DNA of 64,000 nt from Desulfovibrio desulfuricans DSM 642 (GTDB lineage: Bacteria; Desulfobacterota; Desulfovibrionia; Desulfovibrionales; Desulfovibrionaceae), in the NCBI RefSeq assembly GCF_000420465.1, contig NZ_ATUZ01000011.1, positions 434,001 to 498,000 on the forward strand. Direction: 5' to 3'. Under the pieces are notes generated by a model that ran no database searches, was not told the origin of the DNA, and worked only from the letters and a program-made list of their open reading frames with translations. Both the position numbers and the translations under genes were made by a program. Below, in pieces: positions 8,110 to 16,104 of this stretch. Each line of letters opens with the position of its first letter. Within the stretch, counting starts at the first letter, position 1.

Positions 8110-10068
8110 CTATTTTCCAGCATATTCCCAGATAATCTGCCCGGTTTTTTCCGTGCCGTAACCGCCCATGCCCTCCACGGTCTGGCGGAATGCCTCGCTG
8201 CGGATAACATCCAGCAGGGCCTGAACCGCATCCCCATCAAAAAAGCGCCGGGGAATGACCAGATCATATTCCTCAACACCAATGGGCGTGAATGGCAGGC
8301 CCAGCGCGTTGGCAGCAGCCCGCACGGCAAGGCCGGCATCCACCCGGCCGGAAAGCACAGCCGCAGCTACGTTCATGTGGGTGTATTCCTCGTCGCGGTA
8401 GCCGTTGATGCTTGTGGGCGCGATGCCAAGGCAACTCAGGCGGTAATCAAGCAGCACGCGGGTTCCGCTGCCGCGCTGGCGGTTGATGAAGCGTACCCCC
8501 GGTTTGGCGAGGTCTTCAATGCTGTTGATGCCAAGGGGGTTGCCGGGCGCGGTCAGAATGCCCTGTTCCCTGTCCATCAGGCGCAGCAGCACGGTGGGCT
8601 CTTCCAGATTATCTTCAATGGCCTTGCGGTTGTATACTCCGCTTGCCGGGTCGAGCAGATGACTGCCCGCCAGATGGCATTGCCCGCGCTTGAGCGCCAT
8701 GATGCCGCCCAGTGAACCCACATGGGCCGAGGTGAGCCGGTACTGCGGATGCGCCTTGCGCAGCATGCTGTCCAGCAGGTCAAGCGTGTTGTCGTGACTG
8801 CCAATGGCAAGCAGTGCGCCCGCAAGGGCCGTGGGGGGGCGCAGCAGCTCGACAGTAACGGGTTCTCCGGCATTGCAGCCTTCGCTGTCGCGTGGAATGC
8901 GGATAATGCCATCGGCCCGGCTGAGGCTGGTTATGGTGCCCGCGCCGCGCGGCAGGGGTACGGCCACAACAGTATCACCCACGCGGCCCAGTTTGACCCT
9001 CAGCCTTTCTTCCATGCCGGGGCGCGAGGGCAGGGGATTGCAGGGTACAGCCGTGATCTTCTGCCGCTCGCTCATGGCCCGTTTCTGCCACAGGGCCAGC
9101 AGGGGCAGAACAAATTCTTCCATGGATATGCCCGCAGAAACCGGATACCCCGGCACACCCACCACGGGCTTGCCGTTGACCACCGCCAGCACCGTGGGTT
9201 TGCCCGGCATGACTGAAATGCCGTGCGTCACCACAGTGCCCATCTGCCCGAGCACGTGGGCTGTAAAATCGTGACTGCCAGCCGAAGACCCGGCATTGAG
9301 AATGACCATATCGGCAGTTGCAATGGCGCTGGCAATGGCGGCCCGTATGGCTTCAGGATCGTCAGGAACCACAGGCAGGGTGGCGGCTTCGCCCCCGGCC
9401 TCCGTAATCATGGCCGAAAAAATCAGTGAATTGAATTCGGGCAGCACACGGCCTGCGCGCAGGTCTTCCTCACGCGCATCCACCAGCGGCACAATTTCCG
9501 ACCCGCTGGGGATGATGGAAACACGGGGGCGGCGGAATACTGGCACTTCAAGCGCGCCGCCAGCCGCCAGCGCGCCAAGGTCGTAGGGGCCAATGCACGT
9601 GCCGGGGGGCAGAATGATCTCTGTAGCCACCATGTCTTCACCCATTTTGCGCACGTGCTGCCAGGGAAAGGCGGCCTTTTCAATGACGGCCCACTGCGAT
9701 TCGCCCTGAGAATCCTTTTCGGTCTCGGTATTGATGTTCTCCATCATCACCACGGCATTACAGCCCTGCGGCAAGGGGTGGCCGGTATTGATCCAGTGGG
9801 CCTGCTCGCCGATTTTAAGGCGCAAGGGGGTGCGGGCAGAGGCGGTGAATGTATCCTCCGCATGTACGGCGATGCCGTCCATTGCCGCGCCGTGAAATGC
9901 CGGGGATGAGCGCAGGGCAGCCACGGGCCTGCTGAGCACGCGGCGCAGGGCCTGCGCCAGAGGGATGCGTTCTTCGCCAAGGGGGAAGGCTTTGGCGTCA
10001 AGGCATGAAAACCAGTTGGCGCGGGCTTCTTCCGGGGGCAGCAGGGTCAGATAGGTGTTGCGCTTCAA
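8110..10068 (-). CDS. MoeA fused to a periplasmic-binding-protein-like (LysR substrate-type) domain
   Basis: The 652-residue protein has two parts. Residues 1 to about 405 are a MoeA domain, which inserts molybdate or tungstate into adenylated pterin; visible motifs are IIPSGSEIVPL, NAGSSAGSHDF and ISVMPGKPTVLAVV. Residues about 420-652 form a PBP-like domain (LAGSHLLDPASGVYN, FINRQRGSGTRVLLD, DAGLAVRAAANALGLPF) similar to those fused to MoeA in many anaerobes and thought to bind an oxyanion. It follows the second moeA on the same strand after 37 bases, so the two are probably co-transcribed. Having two MoeA paralogues beside tungstate genes suggests metal specialisation, which is inference. 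Confidence 0.9.
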   Translation of the reverse strand: MKRNTYLTLLPPEEARANWFSCLDAKAFPLGEERIPLAQALRRVLSRPVAALRSSPAFHGAAMDGIAVHAEDTFTASARTPLRLKIGEQAHWINTGHPLPQGCNAVVMMENINTETEKDSQGESQWAVIEKAAFPWQHVRKMGEDMVATEIILPPGTCIGPYDLGALAAGGALEVPVFRRPRVSIIPSGSEIVPLVDAREEDLRAGRVLPEFNSLIFSAMITEAGGEAATLPVVPDDPEAIRAAIASAIATADMVILNAGSSAGSHDFTAHVLGQMGTVVTHGISVMPGKPTVLAVVNGKPVVGVPGYPVSAGISMEEFVLPLLALWQKRAMSERQKITAVPCNPLPSRPGMEERLRVKLGRVGDTVVAVPLPRGAGTITSLSRADGIIRIPRDSEGCNAGEPVTVELLRPPTALAGALLAIGSHDNTLDLLDSMLRKAHPQYRLTSAHVGSLGGIMALKRGQCHLAGSHLLDPASGVYNRKAIEDNLEEPTVLLRLMDREQGILTAPGNPLGINSIEDLAKPGVRFINRQRGSGTRVLLDYRLSCLGIAPTSINGYRDEEYTHMNVAAAVLSGRVDAGLAVRAAANALGLPFTPIGVEEYDLVIPRRFFDGDAVQALLDVIRSEAFRQTVEGMGGYGTEKTGQIIWEYAGK

Positions 10069-10105
10069 GATAATTCTCCAGCAATAGTGCCAGACGCGTA
10101 CTGGT

Positions 10106-11389
10106 CTAGCGAAAAAGTTCCACCATTACGGTATCGCCCGCATCGTAGCCTTCGCGGTTTTCAGGGCAGACCATGAGGCCGTCTGCCGCAGCAATGCCGG
10201 AAATAAGCCCCGATGCGCCCATGATGGGTTCCGCCTCGTACAGCGGTTGCAGATTCTTGTCTGACGGTGCACGCGTGGGGGACTGGCTGGGCAGGGGGCG
10301 CAGTTTCACGCGCAGATAGTCGCGCCTGCCCTGTGCGGAAGCTACAGACCGTGCAAGCACTGCGGGAACCTGCGGCTGCTTTGCGGAATCGGCATACCCT
10401 TGCAGATGCTCCAGCAAGGGAGCAAGAAATACGCGGGCGCAGACAAGCGCGCTGGCAACATGACCGGGCAGGCCCACAAGGCAGACTGTGCGCCCGTTTA
10501 CTATGGCTTTGGCCAGAATAAAGGGTTTGCCGGGGCTGATGGCGACCCCGTGCACAAGCAGCTGAGCCTGAGGCAGGGACTCAAAAATCTCCACGGTGTG
10601 GTCGCGCATGCCCGCAGAGGAGCCGCCGGAAACCACCACCACGTCATGCATTTCTGCAAGCTGGGTTACGGCTGTTTTGAGCTTGGCGGCGTCATCGTTG
10701 ACAATCCCGGCTCTCAAGGCCTGCGCGCCAGCCTCGCGGCAGAGGGCTGCAATGCTGTGGGCGTTGATGTCGCGGATTTTGCCCGGCGGCGGAGTCATGG
10801 AGCTGGGAACAACCTCGTCGCCCGTGGAGAGTACGGCAACCAGCGGTTTGCGGCGCACCTCCACCTCCACCACGCCAAAAGCCGCCAGCAGGCCAATATC
10901 CTGTGGGCGCAGGCGGTGCCCGGCTTGCAGCAGCAAAGACCCTGCGGTTGCGTCATCATCGCGAAAAATAACATTGTCGCCCGGGGCCTGACTGCGGGTA
11001 ATCTCAATGAGGTTGCCGCCCGCAGGGCGGGAGTATTCAACCATCACCACGCAATCCGCACCCTGTGGCAGCATGCCTCCGGTGAGAATGCGCGCGGCCT
11101 GTCCTTCTTCAAGCTTGATATCCGGCACTTCACCCATGCGGCAGTCGGCCACGCATTCCACCAGAGCGGGGTTGCCCTCCTGCGCGCCAAAAACATCGCG
11201 GGCGCGGCAGGCAAAACCGTCAACGGTGGAGCGGTCAAATCCCGGCAGGTCTTCTGTTGCCGAAAAGCATTGGGCAAGACCGCGACCAAGGGCGTCGTCC
11301 AACGGGACGCGCTCTTCACCCAAAAGGGGAAATGCCCGAATATGCTCAAGCACCGATTCAACTGATTGCAATGTCAAAAAAGGCTTCAC
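10106..11389 (-). CDS. moeA: Molybdopterin molybdenumtransferase MoeA
   Basis: A 427-residue MoeA of normal length. Motifs in order are FDRSTVDGFACRA near residue 50, LSTGDEVVPS, VVSGGSSAGMRDHT and GVAISPGKPFILA, then GLPGHVASAL, which form the pterin-AMP and metal site. It hydrolyses adenylated molybdopterin and inserts the metal. The start is a GTG with GGAGG six bases before it. It is the promoter-proximal gene of a two-gene unit with the MoeA-PBP fusion, and its 240-base leader contains two inverted repeats. Confidence 0.93.
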   Translation of the reverse strand: MKPFLTLQSVESVLEHIRAFPLLGEERVPLDDALGRGLAQCFSATEDLPGFDRSTVDGFACRARDVFGAQEGNPALVECVADCRMGEVPDIKLEEGQAARILTGGMLPQGADCVVMVEYSRPAGGNLIEITRSQAPGDNVIFRDDDATAGSLLLQAGHRLRPQDIGLLAAFGVVEVEVRRKPLVAVLSTGDEVVPSSMTPPPGKIRDINAHSIAALCREAGAQALRAGIVNDDAAKLKTAVTQLAEMHDVVVVSGGSSAGMRDHTVEIFESLPQAQLLVHGVAISPGKPFILAKAIVNGRTVCLVGLPGHVASALVCARVFLAPLLEHLQGYADSAKQPQVPAVLARSVASAQGRRDYLRVKLRPLPSQSPTRAPSDKNLQPLYEAEPIMGASGLISGIAAADGLMVCPENREGYDAGDTVMVELFR

Positions 11390-11632
11390 CCAGCCCTCCG
11401 GTTCATGTGCGCGACGGTATGAAATCTATGGTAATACTGGCGCAAACGGGGGTAAAGGGCAATACGATTTGCGCAAGGGACGGTAAGTGCGCAGAAGCGG
11501 TCTGTGGATGGTCATCAATCATTCCGTGATTGATTGGTGTCCCTCGCTTGCGCGGCAGGAGAGATGGTTAGGGGAACGGCTCTTCGCTTTGGTGGATCAG
11601 ACCAAGACCAGGGGCAGGAAATAAATGCTCAG
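11390..11632 (-). promoter_or_regulatory. Leader/promoter region of the moeA pair with two inverted repeats
   Basis: ATCAATCA (11514-11521) and TGATTGAT (11527-11534) form a perfect 8+8 palindrome around five bases, and GCGCAAA (11440-11446) pairs with TTTGCGC (11468-11474). No coding sequence is convincing here. The palindrome could be an operator; I cannot match it to a known motif or to the molybdenum-cofactor riboswitch. Confidence 0.4.
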
Positions 11633-12202
11633 TCATTGTTTGCCGTCATCTCGGACTGGAGCGTGAATGCCTGGAATATCGGCGACATGGGCAACATGCC
11701 CGCCAAGTGCATTAAATATTTCACTGACGGCCACATCAGCCTGTAGCTTTGCAGTATCTAAAACAAGGTGCTCTCTGCCCCAAGGCTCATATTTTCGGTT
11801 AACTACACTTTGCCAATCGGGCAGAACAAGGCCGGGAATGTCTGGCGACCGGCCTTCGACCCTTTCCCTATGTTGCTCCGTATCCGAGCAGATGATTTCA
11901 ACTTCCAGATAATCAACGCCCTCTTGAACAGCGACATCCCGCCATGCGTCACGGGTAATTCGTAATGGATTCACTGAGTCTGCCACAACTGAAAGCCCCA
12001 GACGAAGATTGTCCGCAGCCAAAGCGTAGCCGGTAATATACCCCGCTGGACCTAAATCCCACTGACTTTTTGCCAACCCGGAACGAACAAGCGCCAGTTC
12101 CAAACTGTCTATGCGTATGTATGCGGCGGAAATTTTTTGAGCGACCTTGCGCGCTATTGTCGTTTTGCCTGTTCCCGGCAGACCGCCGAATATCAACAGC
12201 AT
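11633..12202 (-). CDS. P-loop kinase-like protein (AAA_33 / zeta-toxin fold)
   Basis: A 189-residue protein starting MLLIFGGLPGTGKTT, a Walker A loop at residues 6-14 directly at the N-terminus, as in small kinases such as gluconate kinase, chloramphenicol phosphotransferase and zeta-type enzymes. A DSVNPLRITRDAWRDVA segment at mid-length resembles the lid/substrate region of this group. The ATG at 12202 follows AAGGAC and is preferred to an upstream frame extension of 45 codons that has no family match. It stands alone between the moeA pair and the tRNA. The phosphoryl acceptor is unknown. Confidence 0.75.
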   Translation of the reverse strand: MLLIFGGLPGTGKTTIARKVAQKISAAYIRIDSLELALVRSGLAKSQWDLGPAGYITGYALAADNLRLGLSVVADSVNPLRITRDAWRDVAVQEGVDYLEVEIICSDTEQHRERVEGRSPDIPGLVLPDWQSVVNRKYEPWGREHLVLDTAKLQADVAVSEIFNALGGHVAHVADIPGIHAPVRDDGKQ

Positions 12203-12394
12203 TTTTTGTCCTTGTCGTTGAAGTGCCCGAAGGAATTGTCCGTGCCCCCTTTGGATCGCCGCAGTCTCAACTTTAAGCAACGCCCGCTTTGGGGTAACAG
12301 TTTCCGCTTTGAGCCAGTTACCCCCAAATTTACCCAAATGAATTTGAGGCTGTCAACGAACCTGGCGGATTTAAAAGAAGTGTGTTTTGCCGCA

Positions 12395-12433
12395 AAACGC
12401 AAAGTCCGCCGAAGTTGTGCAACTTCGGCGGAC
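12395..12433 (-). terminator. tRNA terminator hairpin, copy 2 of the 39-bp direct repeat
   Basis: GTCCGCCGAAG (12404-12414) pairs with CTTCGGCGGAC (12423-12433). On the minus strand it begins 18 bases beyond the tRNA CCA end and is followed by TTTGCGTTTTG, so it probably ends the tRNA transcript. It is 37/39 identical to 315-353 in the same orientation. Confidence 0.75.
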
Positions 12434-12450
12434 TTTGTCTGAACAGTTCT

Positions 12451-12526
12451 TGGTGGGCCCACCAGGACTTGAACCTGGGACGGGCCGGTTATGAGCCGGA
12501 GGCTCTACCAACTGAGCTATAGGCCC
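12451..12526 (-). tRNA. tRNA with CAU anticodon (Met elongator or Ile2)
   Basis: The minus-strand sequence folds as a 76-base tRNA. The acceptor GGGCCTA pairs with TGGGCCC, the D stem is GCTC/GAGC, the anticodon loop is CTCATAA, the T stem CCAGG/CCTGG encloses TTCAAGT, and CCA is encoded. The first anticodon-stem pair is mismatched (T-C). CAU may be read as Met or, after lysidine modification, as Ile for AUA codons; sequence inspection alone does not settle this. The acceptor lacks the 1-72 mismatch of initiator tRNA, which excludes fMet. Confidence 0.93.
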
Positions 12527-12537
12527 CAAGGAGGGGA

Positions 12538-12566
12538 AATATAGCTGCAAGGCTGGCTTCGGTCAA
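12538..12566 (-). promoter_or_regulatory. Promoter of the CAU tRNA gene
   Basis: On the minus strand TTGACC (12561-12566) and TATATT (12538-12543) are separated by exactly 17 bases, and transcription would start about five bases before the tRNA 5' end. Confidence 0.75.
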
Positions 12567-12625
12567 GTGCATGTATTGGGTGGTTTTTGGCGTGCAGCCT
12601 CGGCACGTCGCCAAACCAGCCCCTC

Positions 12626-13789
12626 CTACATGGCGTTGCCTGCTTCCAGCAGGGAAATCTGCTCGTCCATGGCCTTTTTCAACGGGGCGGGCAGGCCCAT
12701 GATGTCCACGTTCAAAAAGCCCCGCACAATGGTGGCGGCGGCTTCGTCTTCGTCCAGACCGCGCGCCATGAGGTATTCAATTTCTTCCTGCGCGATCTTG
12801 CCCACCGCGGCCTCGTGCGAAAGCTCCACGCCGTCCTGATTGCTGTCCAGCTCGGGGATGGCGTGCATGCGCCCGCCGCCAAGAATCAGCCCCTTGCATT
12901 CGAGGTGCCCCTTGGCGGGTGCGGCGGAAGCGCCGATAAAGCCACGGTTGATGACCGTGCCGCCCGTGGTGACAACGCGCGAGATGATCTCGCCCCGCGT
13001 ATCGGGGGCCGCAAGGTCAATGCGGTTGCCGCAGTCCACATGGGAGCCGGTGGGGGCCACCACAACGGAATTGAAGCGGGCCACGGCTCCGGCTCCAGCC
13101 AGGGTCATGGTGGGGTACATTTGCAGGTCGCCCACAGGCTTGAGCAGAATGTAGTTGTTCTGGAACTCGCCCCCGGCTTCCACAATCCCGGCGGAACGGG
13201 GGCGCACCGTCGTGCTGCTGCCCCAGTTGTGGATCATGGTAAAGGTCAGCTTGCCGCCTTTTTCCACATAATACTCGGTCACGCCCAGATGGGCGGCATC
13301 GTTGGCATCGTGCGCTGTGGCGCAACCGCCAAGAATGTGCAGCTCCGCGCCTTCTTCAACAATTACGATATTGTGGATGCTCTGGCCCGCGCCGTGCCCC
13401 TTGATGAACATGCAGGACTGCACGGGCTGGGCGATTTTGACGCCCTTGCGCGCCCGCACAAAGTAGCCGCCGTTGCAGTGCTCCTGTGCCATGCGCGTGA
13501 ACTCGTCCTTTTCAGGATTCAGCAGCTTCCAGAAATACTGGGGCAGGCCGTCGAACTTTTTCAGCGCCGTGCGGATGTCCATGAGGTCGAGGCCTTCATG
13601 GCGCGTTTCGCAGTGCACGCCAGCGTGGTTGAGCTGCATGAACGCGCCGCTGGCGGTGCTGTCGTTCACATCGATGCCAGCCAGCACAAGACGTTCCTGA
13701 TCCTCGCGGGGCAGGGCGGCGAGGTTTTCAATGGGCGCGGCGTTTTCGCCGCCGCTGAACTGAAAGCGGGAAAGATTGACAGAACTCAT
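12626..13789 (-). CDS. sufB: SufB/SufD-family Fe-S cluster scaffold (minimal Suf system)
   Basis: The 387-residue protein has the SufBD core beta-helix (a run of short Gly- and Val-rich strands from about residue 110 to 310) and a C-terminal helical end with SHEAAVGKIAQEEIEYLMARGL, the diagnostic SufB/SufD SHxAxxG...YLxxRG signature. It is shorter than E. coli SufB and lacks its long N-terminal part, as in the two-component SufBC (SMS) systems of anaerobes. With SufC it assembles and transfers iron-sulfur clusters. Its ATG overlaps the sufC stop (ATGA), indicating coupled translation. No sufS, sufU or sufE lies nearby. Confidence 0.9.
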   Translation of the reverse strand: MSSVNLSRFQFSGGENAAPIENLAALPREDQERLVLAGIDVNDSTASGAFMQLNHAGVHCETRHEGLDLMDIRTALKKFDGLPQYFWKLLNPEKDEFTRMAQEHCNGGYFVRARKGVKIAQPVQSCMFIKGHGAGQSIHNIVIVEEGAELHILGGCATAHDANDAAHLGVTEYYVEKGGKLTFTMIHNWGSSTTVRPRSAGIVEAGGEFQNNYILLKPVGDLQMYPTMTLAGAGAVARFNSVVVAPTGSHVDCGNRIDLAAPDTRGEIISRVVTTGGTVINRGFIGASAAPAKGHLECKGLILGGGRMHAIPELDSNQDGVELSHEAAVGKIAQEEIEYLMARGLDEDEAAATIVRGFLNVDIMGLPAPLKKAMDEQISLLEAGNAM

Positions 13790-14580
13790 TTAAGGGGCGC
13801 CTCCGCAATTTTGCCAAGCATGTCGCCGGTGAGGCAGCGCAGACATTCCTGATAGCCGTGGGTAGCGATGTGATCCAGAATTTCGCGGGGCCGCGCCTCG
13901 CAGCACAGCTTGCCCTGATACATGACCTGCCCCCGGTGGGCATTGACGTATTCGAGGATGTGACCGGTGTGGGTGATGATAAGGCCGCTGGTGGAGCGCA
14001 CCTTCTCCCGCTGCCGCAGCGTGGCGCAACATCGGTCGGGCGTGCCGTCAAGCAGGTAGCGCACGGTTTTGCCCACAAGCGCCATATTCTCAAGGTCAAC
14101 GCCGGATTCCGGCTCGTCAAAGAGCAGCAGATCGGGCTTCTGGGCCATGAGTTGCAGCAGTTCGGAGCGCTTGATTTCGCCGCCGGAAAAGCCCGCGTTC
14201 ACATCGCGCTTGAGAAAATGGTCAAAATGCACCTTGCGGGCCATGTCCTCTATATCCATCTTGCGCCCGCGCCCGCACAGTTCCACCAGCTTGCCCGTGG
14301 GCAGGCCATGAATGGTGGGGGGCCGCTGAAACGACATACCGATGCCGAGGCGCGCACGCTCGTACATGGGCGCGTGGGTAATGTCTGTGCCTTTGTAGAT
14401 GATCTGGCCCTGCGTGACCTCATACCCCGCAAAGCCCATGAGGGTCATGAGCAGGGTGGTTTTGCCGGAGCCGTTGGGGCCAAAAAGAATGAATGTTTCG
14501 CCAGAGCTAATGTGCAGATCAATGCCCTTGAGCACGGGCGTGCCCTTGACCGAAACGTGCAGGTCACGGATTTCAAGCAT
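13786..14580 (-). CDS. sufC: SufC-type ABC ATPase of Fe-S cluster assembly
   Basis: A 264-residue cytosolic ABC ATPase without membrane partner. Walker A is GPNGSGKTT (about 36-44), the signature FSGGEIKRSELLQL (about 140-153) and Walker B LLLFDEPESGVD (about 159-170). The later SGLIITHTGHILEYV is characteristic of the SufC branch. It powers conformational change in the SufBC complex. The ATG at 14580 follows GGAGAAG and is preferred to an extension 12 codons upstream. It overlaps the preceding 108-residue gene by eight bases and sufB by four, so all three form one tight operon. Confidence 0.93.
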   Translation of the reverse strand: MLEIRDLHVSVKGTPVLKGIDLHISSGETFILFGPNGSGKTTLLMTLMGFAGYEVTQGQIIYKGTDITHAPMYERARLGIGMSFQRPPTIHGLPTGKLVELCGRGRKMDIEDMARKVHFDHFLKRDVNAGFSGGEIKRSELLQLMAQKPDLLLFDEPESGVDLENMALVGKTVRYLLDGTPDRCCATLRQREKVRSTSGLIITHTGHILEYVNAHRGQVMYQGKLCCEARPREILDHIATHGYQECLRCLTGDMLGKIAEAPLK

Positions 14581-14899
14581 CTTCTTCTCCGGTTTCGCCC
14601 AGATACTCCAGCACATCGTAATGCACGTGATCCAGAATATGGGTCAGCCTGGAAACGCATTCCTCGCCCACAGCGCTGCCAATCAGGCTGACAATAAAGT
14701 TCGCGCGCTTGGAATTGACCAGCGCTTCATAGCCAGGATCAGCGGAATACGGAATGGCCCGGATGGAATCGCTGAATTCCTGAAGTTTTGCTTCATCGAG
14801 ATATTTGATGGGCTGGGGCTCGTTGTCGAGATAGGCGATGCCGTCCCGCAGCTCCAGCATGATCGGTTTGCCACGCAGATAAGCGATGCACACTTCCAT
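14573..14899 (-). CDS. Unknown 108-residue protein translationally linked to sufC
   Basis: I do not recognise this family. The protein is acidic and mostly helical in appearance, starts MEVCIAYLRGKPIMLE with one cysteine at position 4, and has a second cysteine in VGEECVSRL. It has no signal peptide or membrane segment. AAGGGG precedes the ATG at 14899, and its stop overlaps the sufC start by eight bases, so it is the first gene of a three-gene sufCB operon. An accessory role in Fe-S assembly is inferred from context only. Confidence 0.75.
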   Translation of the reverse strand: MEVCIAYLRGKPIMLELRDGIAYLDNEPQPIKYLDEAKLQEFSDSIRAIPYSADPGYEALVNSKRANFIVSLIGSAVGEECVSRLTHILDHVHYDVLEYLGETGEEDA

Positions 14900-15095
14900 G
14901 GTAATCCCCTTGGTTTTGTGATGCCGCATAGTGGCAAACTTGCCACCCCCTGTCCAGAGATGCGGCGCATTCAGCTGCCTGTCTTTATTGGAGCGTGGCG
15001 AGGTGTAGCGGCGCAGTTCAAGTGCTGGCGCGCCTTTGTCGGATATGCGGCATATGTCAGATATGGTAAAAATGTACAGGCACGATCACGCTACA

Positions 15096-15134
15096 CTGCG
15101 CGGCAGCAGGGTTTAGTTCCCCACTGCCGCGCAG
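15096..15134. terminator. Hairpin in the gap between amrB and the suf operon
   Basis: CTGCGCGGCAG (15096-15106) pairs perfectly with CTGCCGCGCAG (15124-15134). It lies about 50 bases beyond the amrB stop on the leftward transcript and lacks a tight U-run, so it is probably a processing or Rho-assisted 3' end. Confidence 0.45.
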
Positions 15135-15184
15135 CAGTGCCTGACGGGCAAGAATTATCTGTGCCGGGGCGTCATGCTGAACCC

Positions 15185-16084
15185 TCAGGCAAGGCCAAAG
15201 CGCAGGGCGGCATATCCCACCACCTTGCGGGTATCGCCCGATGCCGTGGCAGATGTGTCGTACAGGCACAGTTCCGCCCACGGTTCGCCCAGGGCGCGGG
15301 CGGCAAACAGGGCAAGGGCCATGGGGGCCGCCCCGCACATGGTGATTTTTTCACGCTGCACCATGGTGAGCAGACCTTCCGGGTCGCAGGCCAGCGCCTG
15401 CGAAAGGGCGAAGGCGTCCTTGCGCATGGTGGTTTCCTGATCTTCGTAATGGTTCATGTCGGAGCTGACGATGACGCCGATCCGTTCGCCCTTGCTTTCG
15501 TACTGGCGTATGACCTCCGCCAGCGCAAGCCCCGCATCCTGCAAGATTTTGTGCTGCATGGTGCCCACGCACACAGGGGTGATGCGGCGGGGCGCGCCGG
15601 GTGTGCCCTGCGGCGGCGTGCATTGCAGAAAAGGCAGCAGGACTTCTATGGAATGCTCGTCAAGGTGCGAGTGCAGGTCGGGCGCAAAACCGCCCTTGCC
15701 GCACAGGCTGGCGGCCAGTTCCGCATCCACGTCAACATTGCCCAGCGGGGTACGCCACGCGCCATCCGGCCACACGCCAAGGGGCGCGCCTCTGCCCGTG
15801 TGGTTGGGGCAGAGCATCACAAGCCGCTCCGGCAGGCTGGCTCCGGCTGTGGTTTTGTTCCAGGGGCTCATGAGCGCGGCCCCAAGTACCTTGCCGCAGT
15901 ATACGTAGCCAGCATGGGGAAGCATAAGGCCGCGCAGGCTTGCAGAGGCCTTGCGCTTTGCGTCAATGGGAGCAGTTGCCGACAAGGCCTTTCCAGCCGT
16001 GAGGTATGACCTGATTTCCTTTTGCAGCTCACCGGGCGAAGCGGGATAAAAACGCCCGGCTGCGACAGGTTCACGTTCGGGCAT
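15185..16084 (-). CDS. amrB: AmmeMemoRadiSam system protein B (MEMO1 family)
   Basis: A 299-residue MEMO1-family protein. The conserved PHAGYVYCG, LCPNHTG, DEHSIEVLLPFLQ and SSDMNHYE segments carry the His/Asp residues that in MEMO proteins form an extradiol-dioxygenase-like metal pocket. The bacterial partners AmrA (AMMECR1) and a radical-SAM AmrS usually lie adjacent; neither is seen here. AGGAG precedes the ATG. It ends the leftward pyrB-pyrC-dehydrogenase series with a 20-base gap to the dehydrogenase gene. The chemical function of the system is not established. Confidence 0.9.
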   Translation of the reverse strand: MPEREPVAAGRFYPASPGELQKEIRSYLTAGKALSATAPIDAKRKASASLRGLMLPHAGYVYCGKVLGAALMSPWNKTTAGASLPERLVMLCPNHTGRGAPLGVWPDGAWRTPLGNVDVDAELAASLCGKGGFAPDLHSHLDEHSIEVLLPFLQCTPPQGTPGAPRRITPVCVGTMQHKILQDAGLALAEVIRQYESKGERIGVIVSSDMNHYEDQETTMRKDAFALSQALACDPEGLLTMVQREKITMCGAAPMALALFAARALGEPWAELCLYDTSATASGDTRKVVGYAALRFGLA

Positions 16085-16104
16085 GAGTACTCCTCGTGGG
16101 CGCG

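Noticed and set aside
14399-16009. 536-codon rightward frame opposite amrB and sufC
   Set aside because: Overlaps two recognisable genes on the other strand and an intergenic hairpin; no protein features.
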